Assembly (NCBI GenBank): GCA_050747525.1
Contig: JBOGOC010000035.1
Span: forward strand, 1-64,000
DNA length: 64,000 nt
Source: JBOGOC01 sp050747525
Lineage (GTDB): Bacteria; Acidobacteriota; Polarisedimenticolia; JACPZX01; DASXTC01
Reading direction: 5' to 3'
Part shown: in pieces, positions 10,098 through 19,330 of the stretch
How the letters are laid out: each line of letters starts with the position of its first letter
Position numbering within the stretch: the stretch's first letter is position 1
Translations under genes and position numbers: made by a program
Notes under the pieces: model-generated
The model's input: only the letters and a program-made list of their open reading frames with translations
The model's database searches: none
Told to the model about the DNA's origin: nothing

Positions 10098-10979
10098 ATG
10101 GCCATGCGTATGGCTCGTCTTAAGCTCTTCCTGATTCTCACCTCCTTGATCCTGGCCTGCCTCGTGGCGGGCGGTTCCCCGCAGGCTCAGACCATCCGCG
10201 GGCATGGCGCCCACAGCGGTCACGCACACAACGGCCACTCGTACTACTACCGTCCGTATCCTTACTATCCGTGGTATCCCTACGGTCCTTTCTATAACTA
10301 CGGTTTCTTCGGGTACACGTACTACCCGTACGCCTACCCGCCCCGCGCACAACCCTACGCCTACTATGGCGGCACTCCAGGCGGCGTCCCCGCGTCCGAC
10401 GTCGGCTGGATCGATACGGATGTCTCTCCCGAGAAGGCACAGGTCTACGTGGATGGGAAGTACATGGGGGTGGCGGACAATTTCGATGGTTATCCCGGCT
10501 TCCTCGCGCTGAAAGCCGGAGAACACACCATCAGCTTCAAGTCACCGGGCAGGCAGACCGTCTCGCAGACAGTGGATGTCCCCGGCGGGGCCATGCTCAA
10601 CTTCGACTTCAACATGGCCAAACCAGGCAAAGGTGAGAAGCCGCCGGCCCAGGAAGAAGAGCTCATCGCCCCGGCCTCCAGCGGCTATCAGAACGGCCAG
10701 AAAGGCGCCCAGGTCGAAATGGCGGCAGGGGAGCCGGCCGACCAGCAGTCTCCCGCCAGCCTGAAGATCGAGGTCTCACCACCCGATGCCTCGGTCTACA
10801 TCGATGGCGAGTTCATGGGCACCGGCTCGGCACTGAGTCGCCTGCATGGAAGCCTGCGGCTGGACAGCGGCCGGCACATCGTGGAGGTGGCCCGTCCCGG
10901 CTACAAGACGATATCCCGCGAAGTGAAGCTCGGCCCGGGGGAGCGCTCGTCCCTCGAGATCGTCCTCGATCGGGACTGA
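10098..10979 (+). CDS. Exported protein with two PEGA domains
   Basis: The protein has 293 aa. An N-terminal signal peptide (RLKLFLILTSLILACLVAGG) probably ends near the AQA-like site PQAQT. A Tyr/Pro-rich low-complexity stretch follows at about 44-90. Two PEGA domains come next: one at about 103-170 (VSPEKAQVYVDGKYMGV) and one at about 221-293 (VSPPDASVYIDGEFMG). PEGA domains are short beta-rich modules of surface and S-layer-like proteins; they suggest an envelope role but no reaction. The start at 10098 is chosen because GGAG lies 8 bases upstream and a TATGAT -10-like hexamer (10080-10085) lies after the alternative ATG at 10068. The gene is convergent with the HU gene, one base apart. 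Confidence 0.82.
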   Translation: MAMRMARLKLFLILTSLILACLVAGGSPQAQTIRGHGAHSGHAHNGHSYYYRPYPYYPWYPYGPFYNYGFFGYTYYPYAYPPRAQPYAYYGGTPGGVPASDVGWIDTDVSPEKAQVYVDGKYMGVADNFDGYPGFLALKAGEHTISFKSPGRQTVSQTVDVPGGAMLNFDFNMAKPGKGEKPPAQEEELIAPASSGYQNGQKGAQVEMAAGEPADQQSPASLKIEVSPPDASVYIDGEFMGTGSALSRLHGSLRLDSGRHIVEVARPGYKTISREVKLGPGERSSLEIVLDRD

Positions 10980-10980
10980 T

Positions 10981-11250
10981 CTACTGAAGGTTCTTGAAGT
11001 TCTTGCCCGGCTTGAATCGGATGGTCCGCCCGGGCGGGATTCTCACCTCGCGGCCGGTGCGGGGATTCCTGCCGATCCCCTTCTTTCTCGGCTTCACCTG
11101 AAAGACTCCGAAGCCACGCAGCTCGATCCGTTCGCCACGCCTCATCGACTCCTTCATGGCGTCCAGGACGGCCTCAACGGCGATGACGGCCTTCACCCGC
11201 GTGATGTCGGCCGCCTTTGAGACCTGGTTGATGATGTCCGCCTTGATCAT
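10981..11250 (-). CDS. HU/IHF family nucleoid-associated DNA-binding protein
   Basis: A small basic DNA-bending protein of 89 aa. It has the helical dimerisation part (MIKADIINQVSKAADI), the beta-saddle ERIELRGFGVFQVKPRKKG, and the arm motif GRNPRTGREVRIPPGRTIRF ending FKPGKNFKN. All are diagnostic for the HU/IHF family. The ATG at 11250 is preceded by GGAGGAAGG. A consensus-like promoter about 90 bases upstream leaves a leader of about 80 bases. A second paralogue lies at 30608. The family is certain; whether it acts as HU or one IHF subunit cannot be told. Confidence 0.95.
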   Translation of the reverse strand: MIKADIINQVSKAADITRVKAVIAVEAVLDAMKESMRRGERIELRGFGVFQVKPRKKGIGRNPRTGREVRIPPGRTIRFKPGKNFKNLQ

Positions 11251-11337
11251 CCTGCCTTCCTCCGTCGATCCGTCCTGCGCCGGTTTCGAGCCGCGTCCTG
11301 AGTTCCTATCGGTTGTATCTGAAGGACTTAGCGGCGC

Positions 11338-11367
11338 ATTATAGGGAGAGGGGATCGGCCCTGTCAA
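11338..11367 (-). promoter_or_regulatory. Sigma70-type promoter of the HU gene
   Basis: Minus strand TTGACA (11367-11362), an 18-base spacer and a perfect TATAAT (11343-11338). Transcription would start near 11331, giving a leader of about 80 bases. It is one of the two best consensus matches in the window, fitting an abundant nucleoid protein. Confidence 0.85.
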
Positions 11368-11413
11368 CCGGCATGTGAGGCGGCAGAGGAGGCGGTGGTA
11401 TGGTGCCCGGACC

Positions 11414-12784
11414 ATGCAGCTTCCTCTCGTTGCCCTCGTGGGCGCCCCCAACGCAGGCAAGTCGACCCTGTTCAACAGGCTCCTGGGCCGCCGGAAGGCC
11501 CTCGTTCACGCACAGCCCGGCATGACCCGTGACCTCAATGAAGAAGAAGCGTCCTGGGACGGGCGGCCGGTCCGGCTCATGGACACGGGAGGGCTCTTCC
11601 CGCCGGGTGACGCTGCGATGGCCGATCTGGTGCGCCTGCAGGTGATGGAAGCCGCGGGGCAGGCGGATGTCATCGTGCTCGTGGTCGATGGCCGCGCCGG
11701 ACTGACCCCCATCGACCGCGAGCTGGGCCGCATGATGCGCACCACGGGACGCCCCGTGGTGGTCGCGGTGAACAAGATGGACGTTCCCGGGCGGGACGAT
11801 CCCGCGGCCGAGTTTCACGCGCTCGGTTTCGAGGACGTGGTGCCCATCTCGGCCGAGCACGGTCTCGCCATCGCGGATCTGATCGAGGCCGTCTCGTCAC
11901 GCCTGCAGCCCGAAGCCGAGGAACGGACGGAGGCCGGCGCTTCACCCGAGATCCGGATCGCCATCGGGGGACGGCCCAACGTGGGCAAGTCGTCGCTGCT
12001 GAACCGCCTTCTCGACCAGGAGCGATCGATCGTGAGCGAAGTTCCGGGGACCACGCGCGACACGGTGGACAGCCTCCTGAGGCGTGGCGCGAAGACCTAT
12101 CGAATCTTCGACACCGCAGGGCTGCGGCGGCGGGGTCGGGTCCTTCCCGGCCCCGAAGGGCTGTCGGCCATGACCGCGAGACGCCACATGGAGGCGGCCG
12201 ACGTGGTTCTGATCCTGGTGGACGCAACGGAAGGGATCACGCAGCAGGATCTGCACGTGGCCGGCGTCCCTGTGGAGGCGAAACGCCCCCTCATCGTGCT
12301 GCTGAACAAGTCGGATCGCGTGGACGCCGCCGGTGCCGGCGCTCTGAAGACCACGGCCGAAGGACGGCTGCGCTTCGCTCCCCACGCGCCTGTGCTGGCG
12401 ATCTCGGCGCGCACCGGCGACGGCGTCGCTCGCATCCTCCCTCTCGTGGACGAGGTCCATGCCCAGGCATGCCGGCGCCTGACGACCGGGCGCCTCAACG
12501 CCTGGCTGCAGCGCGCCGTCGAGGCGCACCGTCCGCCGACGCTTTCGGGCCGCGACGTGAAGTTCTATTACGCCGTCCAGGCTTCCACCAATCCCCCGCA
12601 GATCGTCCTCTTTGGCAACATCGACGAACCTCCACATTTCTCGTACTCCCGCTACCTGGAGAACTCGCTTCGCGAGGCCTTCGGCCTCTCCCGAACGCCC
12701 ATCCTGCTCAAGTACCGTGAAAGGCCGCGCCAGGAGCGACGTTTCGGGAAGTCGGCCCGAAAGAGGCGCAAGCCCCGAGTTTGA
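11414..12784 (+). CDS. der: Ribosome-biogenesis GTPase Der (EngA), double GTPase
   Basis: Two tandem GTP-binding domains plus a KH-like C-terminal domain act in 50S subunit assembly. The first G1 is GAPNAGKS at residues 10-17, with DTGG and NKMD. The second is GRPNVGKSS near residue 187, with DTAGLRRRG and NKSD. The C-terminal domain starts near 350 and ends in a basic tail (KSARKRRKPR). The 456-aa length is typical. The ATG at 11414 has no clear ribosome-binding site. TATGGT at 11399-11404 lies only 9 bases upstream, so the mRNA may be nearly leaderless. The TGA stop lies inside the -35 hexamer of the next promoter. Confidence 0.96.
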   Translation: MQLPLVALVGAPNAGKSTLFNRLLGRRKALVHAQPGMTRDLNEEEASWDGRPVRLMDTGGLFPPGDAAMADLVRLQVMEAAGQADVIVLVVDGRAGLTPIDRELGRMMRTTGRPVVVAVNKMDVPGRDDPAAEFHALGFEDVVPISAEHGLAIADLIEAVSSRLQPEAEERTEAGASPEIRIAIGGRPNVGKSSLLNRLLDQERSIVSEVPGTTRDTVDSLLRRGAKTYRIFDTAGLRRRGRVLPGPEGLSAMTARRHMEAADVVLILVDATEGITQQDLHVAGVPVEAKRPLIVLLNKSDRVDAAGAGALKTTAEGRLRFAPHAPVLAISARTGDGVARILPLVDEVHAQACRRLTTGRLNAWLQRAVEAHRPPTLSGRDVKFYYAVQASTNPPQIVLFGNIDEPPHFSYSRYLENSLREAFGLSRTPILLKYRERPRQERRFGKSARKRRKPRV

Positions 12785-12809
12785 CTCACCCCCAGACGGG
12801 ACATAGATT
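12781..12809 (+). promoter_or_regulatory. Sigma70-type promoter of the MglA-like GTPase gene
   Basis: TTGACT (12781-12786), 17-base spacer, TAGATT (12804-12809). The TGA stop of der is embedded in the -35 hexamer. Transcription would start near 12816, about 46 bases before the ATG. Confidence 0.65.
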
Positions 12810-12861
12810 CTGGCCGCGCCCGAAACGGCCGACGCGATCGCACCCCCTTACGGAGACGTTG

Positions 12862-14466
12862 ATGGTCCTGTTCAATTACTCGACCAAGGAGATCACGGCC
12901 AAAATTGTGTACTACGGCCCTGGGCTCTGCGGAAAAACGAGCAACCTCCAGTTCATCTACGACAACCTCCCGGCCACGATCAACAAGGGCCGGATGCTCT
13001 CGCTGGCCACCAAGACCGACCGGACCCTCTTCTTCGACTTTCTCCCCATCGACCTGGGAACCATCCGCGGGCTGCGCACGCGCCTGCAGCTGTACACGGT
13101 TCCGGGCCAGGTCTTCTACAACACGACGCGCAAGCTGGTGCTCAAGGGGGCCGACGGCGTGGTGTTCGTCGCGGATTCGCAGAAGCGGATGATCGACGCC
13201 AACCTCGAGTCCTTCCGCAACCTCGCGGACAACCTCGCCGAGCACGACATGAAGCTGGCGGAGATGCCGCTCATCATCCAGTTCAACAAGCGCGACCTGC
13301 CCGACGTGGCCACGCTCGACGAACTCAACGCGGCGCTCAACAAGTACAACGCACCCATCTACGAGGCGGTGGCCACCACCGGCATCGGCGTGCACGAGAC
13401 GCTCCGGGCGGCCACGCGGCTGGTGCTCAACTCTCTCAAGGAGAGGTACGCCGAGCGCAGGGATGAGCGGGTGGACCCGGGGGTGCAGGCCGCGGCGCTG
13501 GCGGCAGCCCAGCAGAAGTCTGCCAGGCGCCCTGCCCTGGCCGAAGCCACCGCGCCAGCCATTCCCCCGGTACCCGCCATCGCCCCGGGGCCGGCCACAA
13601 TTTCCATGCGGAGACCGATCGAGCCGACGGCAGACACCCCCCCGGCCGGGATCGACTTCATGGACCTGCAGGACTCCGGAGGCGCTCTGGCCATCGAGTC
13701 CACGCCCGACGAGACCCATGAGCCGGTGCTGGAGCTGGCCCTGGACGACGACATACCTCTCGAGTTGACGGACGAGCCGATCGAGCTGGAGATCGAAGAG
13801 CCGGCGCCTTTCTCCCCGGACGTGCCGAGTCTGAGCGGTCTGCTCGATGAACTGGATGAACCGGCCGAAGAGCCTCAGGTTCATCAGGCGGAGCCGGTGG
13901 CCGCGTCGTTCAGCGGGCTCGAAGAAACCCTCGAGCAGGAGCCGTGGTCGATACCCCTGGATGATGAGCCGCTGGCTGCGGGCCCCGCCCCCACCGAGCC
14001 GCAGCCGGACGACGAGCCCTTCTCGCTCGTGTTCGACGATGACGAGGCTGACCAGGCGTTCACGAGCCCGGGTGTGACGTCCGTCCTCGAGGATACCGGC
14101 GGCGCCCCCATCCCGCTGGCTCCCCGCGAGCAGGAACACGAGCAGGAAGTAGACGAGCTGGAAGACGAGCCTCATGTCATCGTGATCGAAGACAGCCACG
14201 ACGACCTGCTGTCGGTCGGGCTCCAAGGCGGGCCGTCGGACGAGCCGGTCCCCGTGCGCGCGGACGACACGCCCGTTTCACAGCCGCTGGTCTCCAGCCG
14301 CGTGGTGGCGGTGGATGCGGCGACCGCGGGCCAGCAGGAGATCCACGTGCCGATCGAGCTGGCCATCGGGGGCAAGAGCATCCGGTTCGACCTGCGCATC
14401 TCGCTGGATCTCAGCCACGCGGTCCCGAGGGAGTCGATGGCCGGCATGGAGGATCGCCGGCGATGA
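12862..14466 (+). CDS. MglA-like small GTPase with a long acidic C-terminal extension
   Basis: Residues 1-195 closely follow MglA, the Ras-like polarity and gliding GTPase of Myxococcus. G1 is GPGLCGKT (19-26), switch II is YTVPGQVFYN, and NKRD is near residue 142. Normal MglA stops at about 195 aa; this protein continues to 534. The added 340 residues are Pro-, Glu- and Asp-rich and probably disordered. They end in a compact conserved-looking piece near 491-517 (HVPIELAIGGKSIRFDLRIS). That end may be a docking domain (inference). GGAG precedes the ATG at 12862. No MglB-type roadblock gene is adjacent. The ATG of the zinc-ribbon gene overlaps its stop, so the two are coupled. Confidence 0.85.
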   Translation: MVLFNYSTKEITAKIVYYGPGLCGKTSNLQFIYDNLPATINKGRMLSLATKTDRTLFFDFLPIDLGTIRGLRTRLQLYTVPGQVFYNTTRKLVLKGADGVVFVADSQKRMIDANLESFRNLADNLAEHDMKLAEMPLIIQFNKRDLPDVATLDELNAALNKYNAPIYEAVATTGIGVHETLRAATRLVLNSLKERYAERRDERVDPGVQAAALAAAQQKSARRPALAEATAPAIPPVPAIAPGPATISMRRPIEPTADTPPAGIDFMDLQDSGGALAIESTPDETHEPVLELALDDDIPLELTDEPIELEIEEPAPFSPDVPSLSGLLDELDEPAEEPQVHQAEPVAASFSGLEETLEQEPWSIPLDDEPLAAGPAPTEPQPDDEPFSLVFDDDEADQAFTSPGVTSVLEDTGGAPIPLAPREQEHEQEVDELEDEPHVIVIEDSHDDLLSVGLQGGPSDEPVPVRADDTPVSQPLVSSRVVAVDAATAGQQEIHVPIELAIGGKSIRFDLRISLDLSHAVPRESMAGMEDRRR

Positions 14467-15653
14467 CCTTCCGCTGCACCTCGTGCCAGGCGACCCTCCG
14501 GTTCGACGAGCAGAAGATGGCGGGGCGCCGCTCGGCCAAGTGCCCCCGTTGCCAGGCAAATGTGGAGCTTCCCCCGGCGGGTCAGACTTCCACGAGCGCC
14601 CCGGCGACCTCACCCGGTTCGCAGGCGACCCAGACCACCACGGTCTGCTGCGGTGCGTGCGGCGTGCGCCTCAAGGTGCCGGCCGGTGTGAAAGCCTCAC
14701 GCAGCCGCTGCCCACGGTGCGGCGGCTCGATCGATCTGGCCTCCGCGCCCGAGCGTGCGGCACGCCCCGACATCGAGGAGTCGGGCAACGTGGCCACCAG
14801 ACGCATCGACTCGCGCGCTCTCGGCATGGAGATGGCCGCCGCGATGTCCACCCCCGCGGCTCCGGCGTCTCCGATGAGCATGGGTTCCGAACGCTTCACC
14901 GTTTCCGCCGATGAGCCTCATGAGCCTGCTCCTTCCCTCACGCGTCCCGCCGTGGGTCCGATGAGAGACGCCGCTCTCGGCATCCGGGCCGCCACGCAGG
15001 GGATGGAGCAGCCCGCCGCATCGCCGGCCCCCGGCCGCCCGCCCGCCGGCACCGCTCAACGGCCAATCGCTCCCGCTCCGGTCACCCCCGAGGTGGAATC
15101 CGTCCTGCCGACTCCGCCAGTTGCCGCAGGCCAGAGCCCTCCCGCCGCCAGGACGGTCCGAAAGAGCGCGGAGCCCTCCGGCGAAAGGGAGAAGCCCCGA
15201 CGTCCGGTCCCCGCCTCGTATCCGATATGGCGAGGCGGAGTGTCCGGCGCGCTGTCGGGCGGCCTGATCGGCCTGGCCCTCTGGGCGGGCGAAGGGGCTG
15301 TTGCCACCAAAGGACTGACGTGGCTCGTGTCCTCGGTCCCGCCCTCCGCGAGCATCGAGGGGGTCCCCGAGTCCATGATGAGATTGGCCCTGCTGATGGC
15401 AGGAGCCATCCTGACAGGCATCATCGCCGCCGGGGCCGGCTCGCCCGCTGCGCATACAAGCCCGATCACGGTCAAACGATGCATGGTCTCGGCCATGCTG
15501 CCGGCAATCCTGATCGGCCTCCTGTCGATCCTGATGGGGGAGCAGGCCCTCCCCGAGTTCGCCGTGTGGCCGGCAGTGAACTGGATGCGCGATCTGCTGG
15601 TGGCCGGACTCCTCACACCCGCCGTGAACAGGTTCCTGCCCGGCTCCCGCTGA
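14463..15653 (+). CDS. Double zinc-ribbon (MJ0042-type) protein with a C-terminal membrane region
   Basis: The protein has 396 aa. The first zinc ribbon uses C5, C8, C27 and C30 (FRCTSC then AKCPRC). The second, near residues 62-85, has CGAC and RCPRCGG. A long Pro/Ala linker follows. The C-terminal third has about four hydrophobic segments near 257-280, 304-326, 340-362 and 375-393. MJ0042-type ribbons head many signalling and membrane proteins in Myxococcota and Acidobacteriota. Its start overlaps the stop of the MglA-like gene, suggesting a joint role, perhaps as its membrane anchor (inference). I cannot assign a function. Confidence 0.75.
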   Translation: MTFRCTSCQATLRFDEQKMAGRRSAKCPRCQANVELPPAGQTSTSAPATSPGSQATQTTTVCCGACGVRLKVPAGVKASRSRCPRCGGSIDLASAPERAARPDIEESGNVATRRIDSRALGMEMAAAMSTPAAPASPMSMGSERFTVSADEPHEPAPSLTRPAVGPMRDAALGIRAATQGMEQPAASPAPGRPPAGTAQRPIAPAPVTPEVESVLPTPPVAAGQSPPAARTVRKSAEPSGEREKPRRPVPASYPIWRGGVSGALSGGLIGLALWAGEGAVATKGLTWLVSSVPPSASIEGVPESMMRLALLMAGAILTGIIAAGAGSPAAHTSPITVKRCMVSAMLPAILIGLLSILMGEQALPEFAVWPAVNWMRDLLVAGLLTPAVNRFLPGSR

Positions 15654-15751
15654 GAGCGGCTCGCCCCCATCCCCTGTGCTAGAATCAGCCGGCCGCTGAG
15701 CGTCCGGCACCACGCGGCCTGTAACTCCATGCGAATCAAGGAGATCGGCAG

Positions 15752-16855
15752 ATGCGGCGTGCAGGAAAACCCTCTCGCGCCACGGTCGTGGCGCTCATGC
15801 TCGGGACCATGCTCACGGCGGGATCGGCTCCGTCCTCGGCGCGCCAGGCAGACGCGCCCAAGCTCACCTATTACCCATCGCTCCAGCTGAAGTTCCGCGA
15901 CGCGCAGGCCCGCAACTATTTCGTTCTGCAGTCGGGCCTGGTCAACGCGAGCGGCGGGCCCCTGTCCGACCTGGTGATCCGGCAGAGATTCCCCGAGGGT
16001 TTCACTCCGAGCCTCCTGAGCACGGGTGCGCACGAGGCGATGCTGCGTCCGGAGGGCTTCTCCGAATCGCTGGAGGGAGGGGTCTACACGATGAAGCTTG
16101 CGAATCTGCGCGTGGCAGAGGCCACCTTGGTGCTCGCGGAGCTGAGCTACCAGGGACGGCCCGCGGCCGTGCCCTTCCCGCCTCTGGAGGTCGAGTACAC
16201 CCTGGATGGCCAGCGCCGCAGCGAAAAGGGCCCCGAGCTCACATGGGATCTATCCAAGTACACCAAGTACTCCGGAACCCTGCGCGAGTACATCAAGAGG
16301 TACGCCGGGCTGGACATGAAGATTCCCTTCGAGGACGAAGACTGGGGGTTCTCGGGTCTGGCTTCGCGTCTCGGAGGAAAGATCGCCACGGGACCCGTGG
16401 AGATCGAATCGGAAAGCTCGGGGCGCATGCGCTTCAGCCTGCAGGCGGGAGCCCCCGGCACCACGCGTCAGCTGATGCTGGTGCGCAGACCCGCCGGCTC
16501 GGCCAGATCGTTCAACGCGGGCGACGAGGTCCGCCGGTTCGTCATGGACATGGTGCAGTCGATGGCCGATTTCACCCTGGACGTGGACGACTTTTCGGTG
16601 AAAAAGGCCAAGGTCGGGCGATTCGATGCCTGGGTGTGCGAGACACGCTGGCGCGACCGGGTCAAGGATCGGCTGGGCGAAGGCCCCTCGCGGTGGTACA
16701 TCTTCTCGGATGACAAGCAGAGCCAGTACGTCGTCAACATCTCGGCCCAGGGGAGGGGAGTGGGCCCCGGTCGGGCGGACACACCCAACCCCGATCGGGA
16801 GCGGGAGCTCATGGTCGAGCTGGAAAGCATGGTCGCGTCAATCCGGGTTCTCTAG
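15752..16855 (+). CDS. Secreted protein of unknown function
   Basis: The 367-aa protein has a signal peptide in the first ~31 residues, ending near SSARQA. The mature part looks like beta-rich domains. The first ~150 residues resemble a DUF11-like or conserved-repeat fold (NASGGPLSDLVIRQRFPEGF). The last ~150 residues carry alternating hydrophobic strands with KVGRFDAWVCETRWRD. I recognise no catalytic motif. A TAGAAT hexamer at 15680-15685 could be a -10 element, but no -35 is visible. The ATG is preceded by AAGGAG at about 8 bases. The next secreted gene follows after 42 bases, so the two probably form an operon. Confidence 0.7.
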   Translation: MRRAGKPSRATVVALMLGTMLTAGSAPSSARQADAPKLTYYPSLQLKFRDAQARNYFVLQSGLVNASGGPLSDLVIRQRFPEGFTPSLLSTGAHEAMLRPEGFSESLEGGVYTMKLANLRVAEATLVLAELSYQGRPAAVPFPPLEVEYTLDGQRRSEKGPELTWDLSKYTKYSGTLREYIKRYAGLDMKIPFEDEDWGFSGLASRLGGKIATGPVEIESESSGRMRFSLQAGAPGTTRQLMLVRRPAGSARSFNAGDEVRRFVMDMVQSMADFTLDVDDFSVKKAKVGRFDAWVCETRWRDRVKDRLGEGPSRWYIFSDDKQSQYVVNISAQGRGVGPGRADTPNPDRERELMVELESMVASIRVL

Positions 16856-16897
16856 GAAACGGGACACTCGCCGCCCGGCGGGCGCGGGAGCCGCCGC

Positions 16898-17806
16898 ATG
16901 ACCAGCCGCGCTTTTCTCGTCCTCACCGCCCTGGCCGCTCTTGCGGCGATCGGAGGGCCACGGGCCGAGGTGGAGGCGCTCACCCTCTACCAGAAGACGG
17001 GGCGCGCCACCCTGGTCGTGCGCGCCCGCGCGCTGTCCGCATCCACGCGCCGCCCGCAGGTTCTGGTGATTGAGACCATCAAGGGAAACTATCCCGAGCG
17101 GACCAACCTCACGGTGGTCCCACACTTCGAGGATCGCGGCAATCCCACCCCATGGCTCAAGCGGGAGGTGTTCCGCACCGGCGAAGAATCGCTCCTGTTC
17201 CTCCAGCCCTACGTGGACGACTTCGGGAGGCCGGGTCACGCGGACACATGGGAGGTGCTCGGGGCGAACCATGGAAAGCTGGACATCCCTCCTGAAGGGG
17301 CCGACGCGCTGCTGGATGCCGTGCGACGCTTCGCGTCGGTGCTGGCCCTGGGCCAGATGGAAGCCCAGTCCGAGGCGCTGCGTGGCATGCTCCGGGAGAA
17401 GAACCCCTACCTGCTGGAGGCGGCGCTGCTGGAGTGCCGCCGATTCGCGCTGGCCCGGGCGGAAGACTCGCAGAGCCTCGTCCCGCTGTTCGAGCATCCG
17501 CGGCCGGACCTGCGCCGGGGGGCCCTCGACGTGCTCGTCCAGATCCTCAAGACCGACGGCGCGCAGTCCGAGACCGGAGAGTCCTACCGGCCGCGCCTGT
17601 TCGAGGCGGTGGCTGGGCGCGCGCGCATGGACGAGGACGCCTCGGTGAGGGAAGGTGCCGTCGCGGCGCTGGAGGCCTTCGGCGATCGCACCGCCCTGTC
17701 CGTGCTGGATAGCATGGGCACGGCCGACACCAGCCAGCAGGTACGCTACCAGGCGCTGGTGGCGGCCCGTCGGCTGCGCGCCATCCTCGAAGATCGAGCC
17801 GATTGA
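16898..17806 (+). CDS. Secreted HEAT-like repeat protein of unknown function
   Basis: A 302-aa protein with an N-terminal signal peptide (TSRAFLVLTALAALAAIGG). The first half, with VLVIETIKGNY and LLFLQPYVDD, resembles small secreted domains that start with a beta-rich interaction fold. The second half contains HEAT-like helical pairs, for example VPLFEHPRPDLRRGALDVLV and VREGAVAALEAFGD. It probably acts as a binding scaffold in the periplasm. It lies 42 bases after another secreted gene. Its TGA stop is immediately followed by the TTGACA of the glnA promoter. No enzymatic motif is seen. Confidence 0.7.
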   Translation: MTSRAFLVLTALAALAAIGGPRAEVEALTLYQKTGRATLVVRARALSASTRRPQVLVIETIKGNYPERTNLTVVPHFEDRGNPTPWLKREVFRTGEESLLFLQPYVDDFGRPGHADTWEVLGANHGKLDIPPEGADALLDAVRRFASVLALGQMEAQSEALRGMLREKNPYLLEAALLECRRFALARAEDSQSLVPLFEHPRPDLRRGALDVLVQILKTDGAQSETGESYRPRLFEAVAGRARMDEDASVREGAVAALEAFGDRTALSVLDSMGTADTSQQVRYQALVAARRLRAILEDRAD

Positions 17807-17834
17807 TTGACAGCGGGCGGCACTGAGCTATAAT
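17807..17834 (+). promoter_or_regulatory. Sigma70-type promoter of glnA
   Basis: TTGACA (17807-17812), 16-base spacer, TATAAT (17829-17834): both hexamers are perfect. The upstream TGA stop ends at 17806, so the junction reads TGATTGACA. Transcription would start near 17841, leaving about 69 bases before the ATG. I see no sigma54 (GG-N10-GC) site. Confidence 0.85.
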
Positions 17835-17909
17835 CCCGACTCCACGTACGTCGTCTGCGTTATCCCGCAATGGACCCTGGCCTGACGGCCCTTCACGAGG
17901 CGAAAACCC

Positions 17910-19322
17910 ATGAAGCCTGCCGAAGTATTGCGACTCTGCAGGGAGCAGAACATCAAGATCGTGGACATCAAGTTCATGGACTTTCCGGGGCTCTGGCAGC
18001 ATTGCTCGTTCCCCACGCATGAGCTGAACGAGGGGTCCTTCCAGAACGGCTTCGGATTCGACGGCTCGTCCATCCGTGGCTGGCAGAGCATCAACGAGAG
18101 CGACATGCTGGTCGTGCCGGACCCGACGACCGCCGTGGTGGATCCGTTCCTCCAGACACCCACCCTGCACATGGTGGGCAACATCCTTGATCCCATCACC
18201 AAGGAGAAGTACGGGCGCGATCCGCGCAACATCGCCCAGAAGGCGGAGGCCTTCCTGGTGCAGACGGGCCTGGCCGACACCATCAACTTCGGCTCCGAGG
18301 CGGAGTTCTTCGTCTTCGACAGCATCCGGTTCGATCAGCGCGAGCACGAGGCCTACTACTACATCGACTCCATCGAGGGGCGCTGGAACTCCGGGCGGGA
18401 CGAGGGGCCCAACCTGGGCTACAAGCCCCGCTTCAAGGAAGGGTACTTCCCCGTGCCCCCCACCGATGCGTACCAGAACCTCCGCAGCGAGATGGTCATG
18501 CTGATGGAGCAGTGCGGCCTGGTGGTGGAAGCGCACCATCACGAGGTGGCGTCGGCGGGTCAGATGGAGATCGACATCAAGTACGCCAACCTCACGCGCT
18601 GCGCCGACAACATCATGCTGTTCAAGTACATCGTCAAGAACTGCGCGCATCGCCACAACAAGACGGTCACCTTCATGCCCAAGCCCATCTTCGGGGACAA
18701 CGGCTCCGGGATGCACTGCCACCAGAGCCTGTGGAAGAACGGCCAGCCGCTGTTCGCCGGCAACAGCTACGCGGGCCTGTCGGAGATGGCGCTGCACTAC
18801 ATCGGCGGCCTGCTCAAGCACGCCCCGGCGGTCGTGGCCTTCGCCGCGCCCACCACCAACTCCTACAAGAGGCTGGTCCCGGGATTCGAGGCGCCCGTCA
18901 ACCTGGCCTACTCGCGCCGCAATCGATCGGCGGCCATCCGGATCCCCATGTACTCGCAGGAGCCCAAGGCCAAGCGGCTCGAGTTCCGGCCTCCGGATCC
19001 TTCCTGCAACCCGTATCTCGCGTACGCCGCCATGCTGATGGCGGGCCTCGACGGGATCCAGAACCGCATCGATCCCGGCCAGCCCCTCGACAAGGACATC
19101 TACGGGCTGGCCCCCGAGGAGCTGCGCGCGGTTCCCACGCTTCCGGGGTCTCTCGACGAGTCGCTGAACGCGCTCGAGAAGGACCATGAGTTCCTGCTCA
19201 AGGGCGACGTGTTCACCGAAGACGTCGTCGAGACCTGGATCTCCTACAAGCGGAAGCACGAAGTGGAGCCGCTGCGGATGCGCCCGCATCCCTACGAGTT
19301 CGCGCTGTACTACGACATCTAG
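17910..19322 (+). CDS. glnA: Glutamine synthetase, type I
   Basis: Makes glutamine from glutamate, ammonia and ATP, as a dodecamer in the cytoplasm. The 470-aa length and the beta-grasp/catalytic layout fit GSI. Visible motifs are NGFGFDGSSIRG, the metal-binding NFGSEAEFF, MPKPIFGDNGSGMHCHQS and the glutamate/ATP segment near SRRNRSAAIRIP. The adenylylatable tyrosine is in DIYGLAPEEL (Tyr398), equivalent to Tyr397 of the enterobacterial enzyme. This fits regulation by the GlnE encoded next door. GAGG lies about 10 bases before the ATG. A hairpin terminator follows the gene. Confidence 0.97.
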   Translation: MKPAEVLRLCREQNIKIVDIKFMDFPGLWQHCSFPTHELNEGSFQNGFGFDGSSIRGWQSINESDMLVVPDPTTAVVDPFLQTPTLHMVGNILDPITKEKYGRDPRNIAQKAEAFLVQTGLADTINFGSEAEFFVFDSIRFDQREHEAYYYIDSIEGRWNSGRDEGPNLGYKPRFKEGYFPVPPTDAYQNLRSEMVMLMEQCGLVVEAHHHEVASAGQMEIDIKYANLTRCADNIMLFKYIVKNCAHRHNKTVTFMPKPIFGDNGSGMHCHQSLWKNGQPLFAGNSYAGLSEMALHYIGGLLKHAPAVVAFAAPTTNSYKRLVPGFEAPVNLAYSRRNRSAAIRIPMYSQEPKAKRLEFRPPDPSCNPYLAYAAMLMAGLDGIQNRIDPGQPLDKDIYGLAPEELRAVPTLPGSLDESLNALEKDHEFLLKGDVFTEDVVETWISYKRKHEVEPLRMRPHPYEFALYYDI

Positions 19323-19330
19323 GAACGGCG

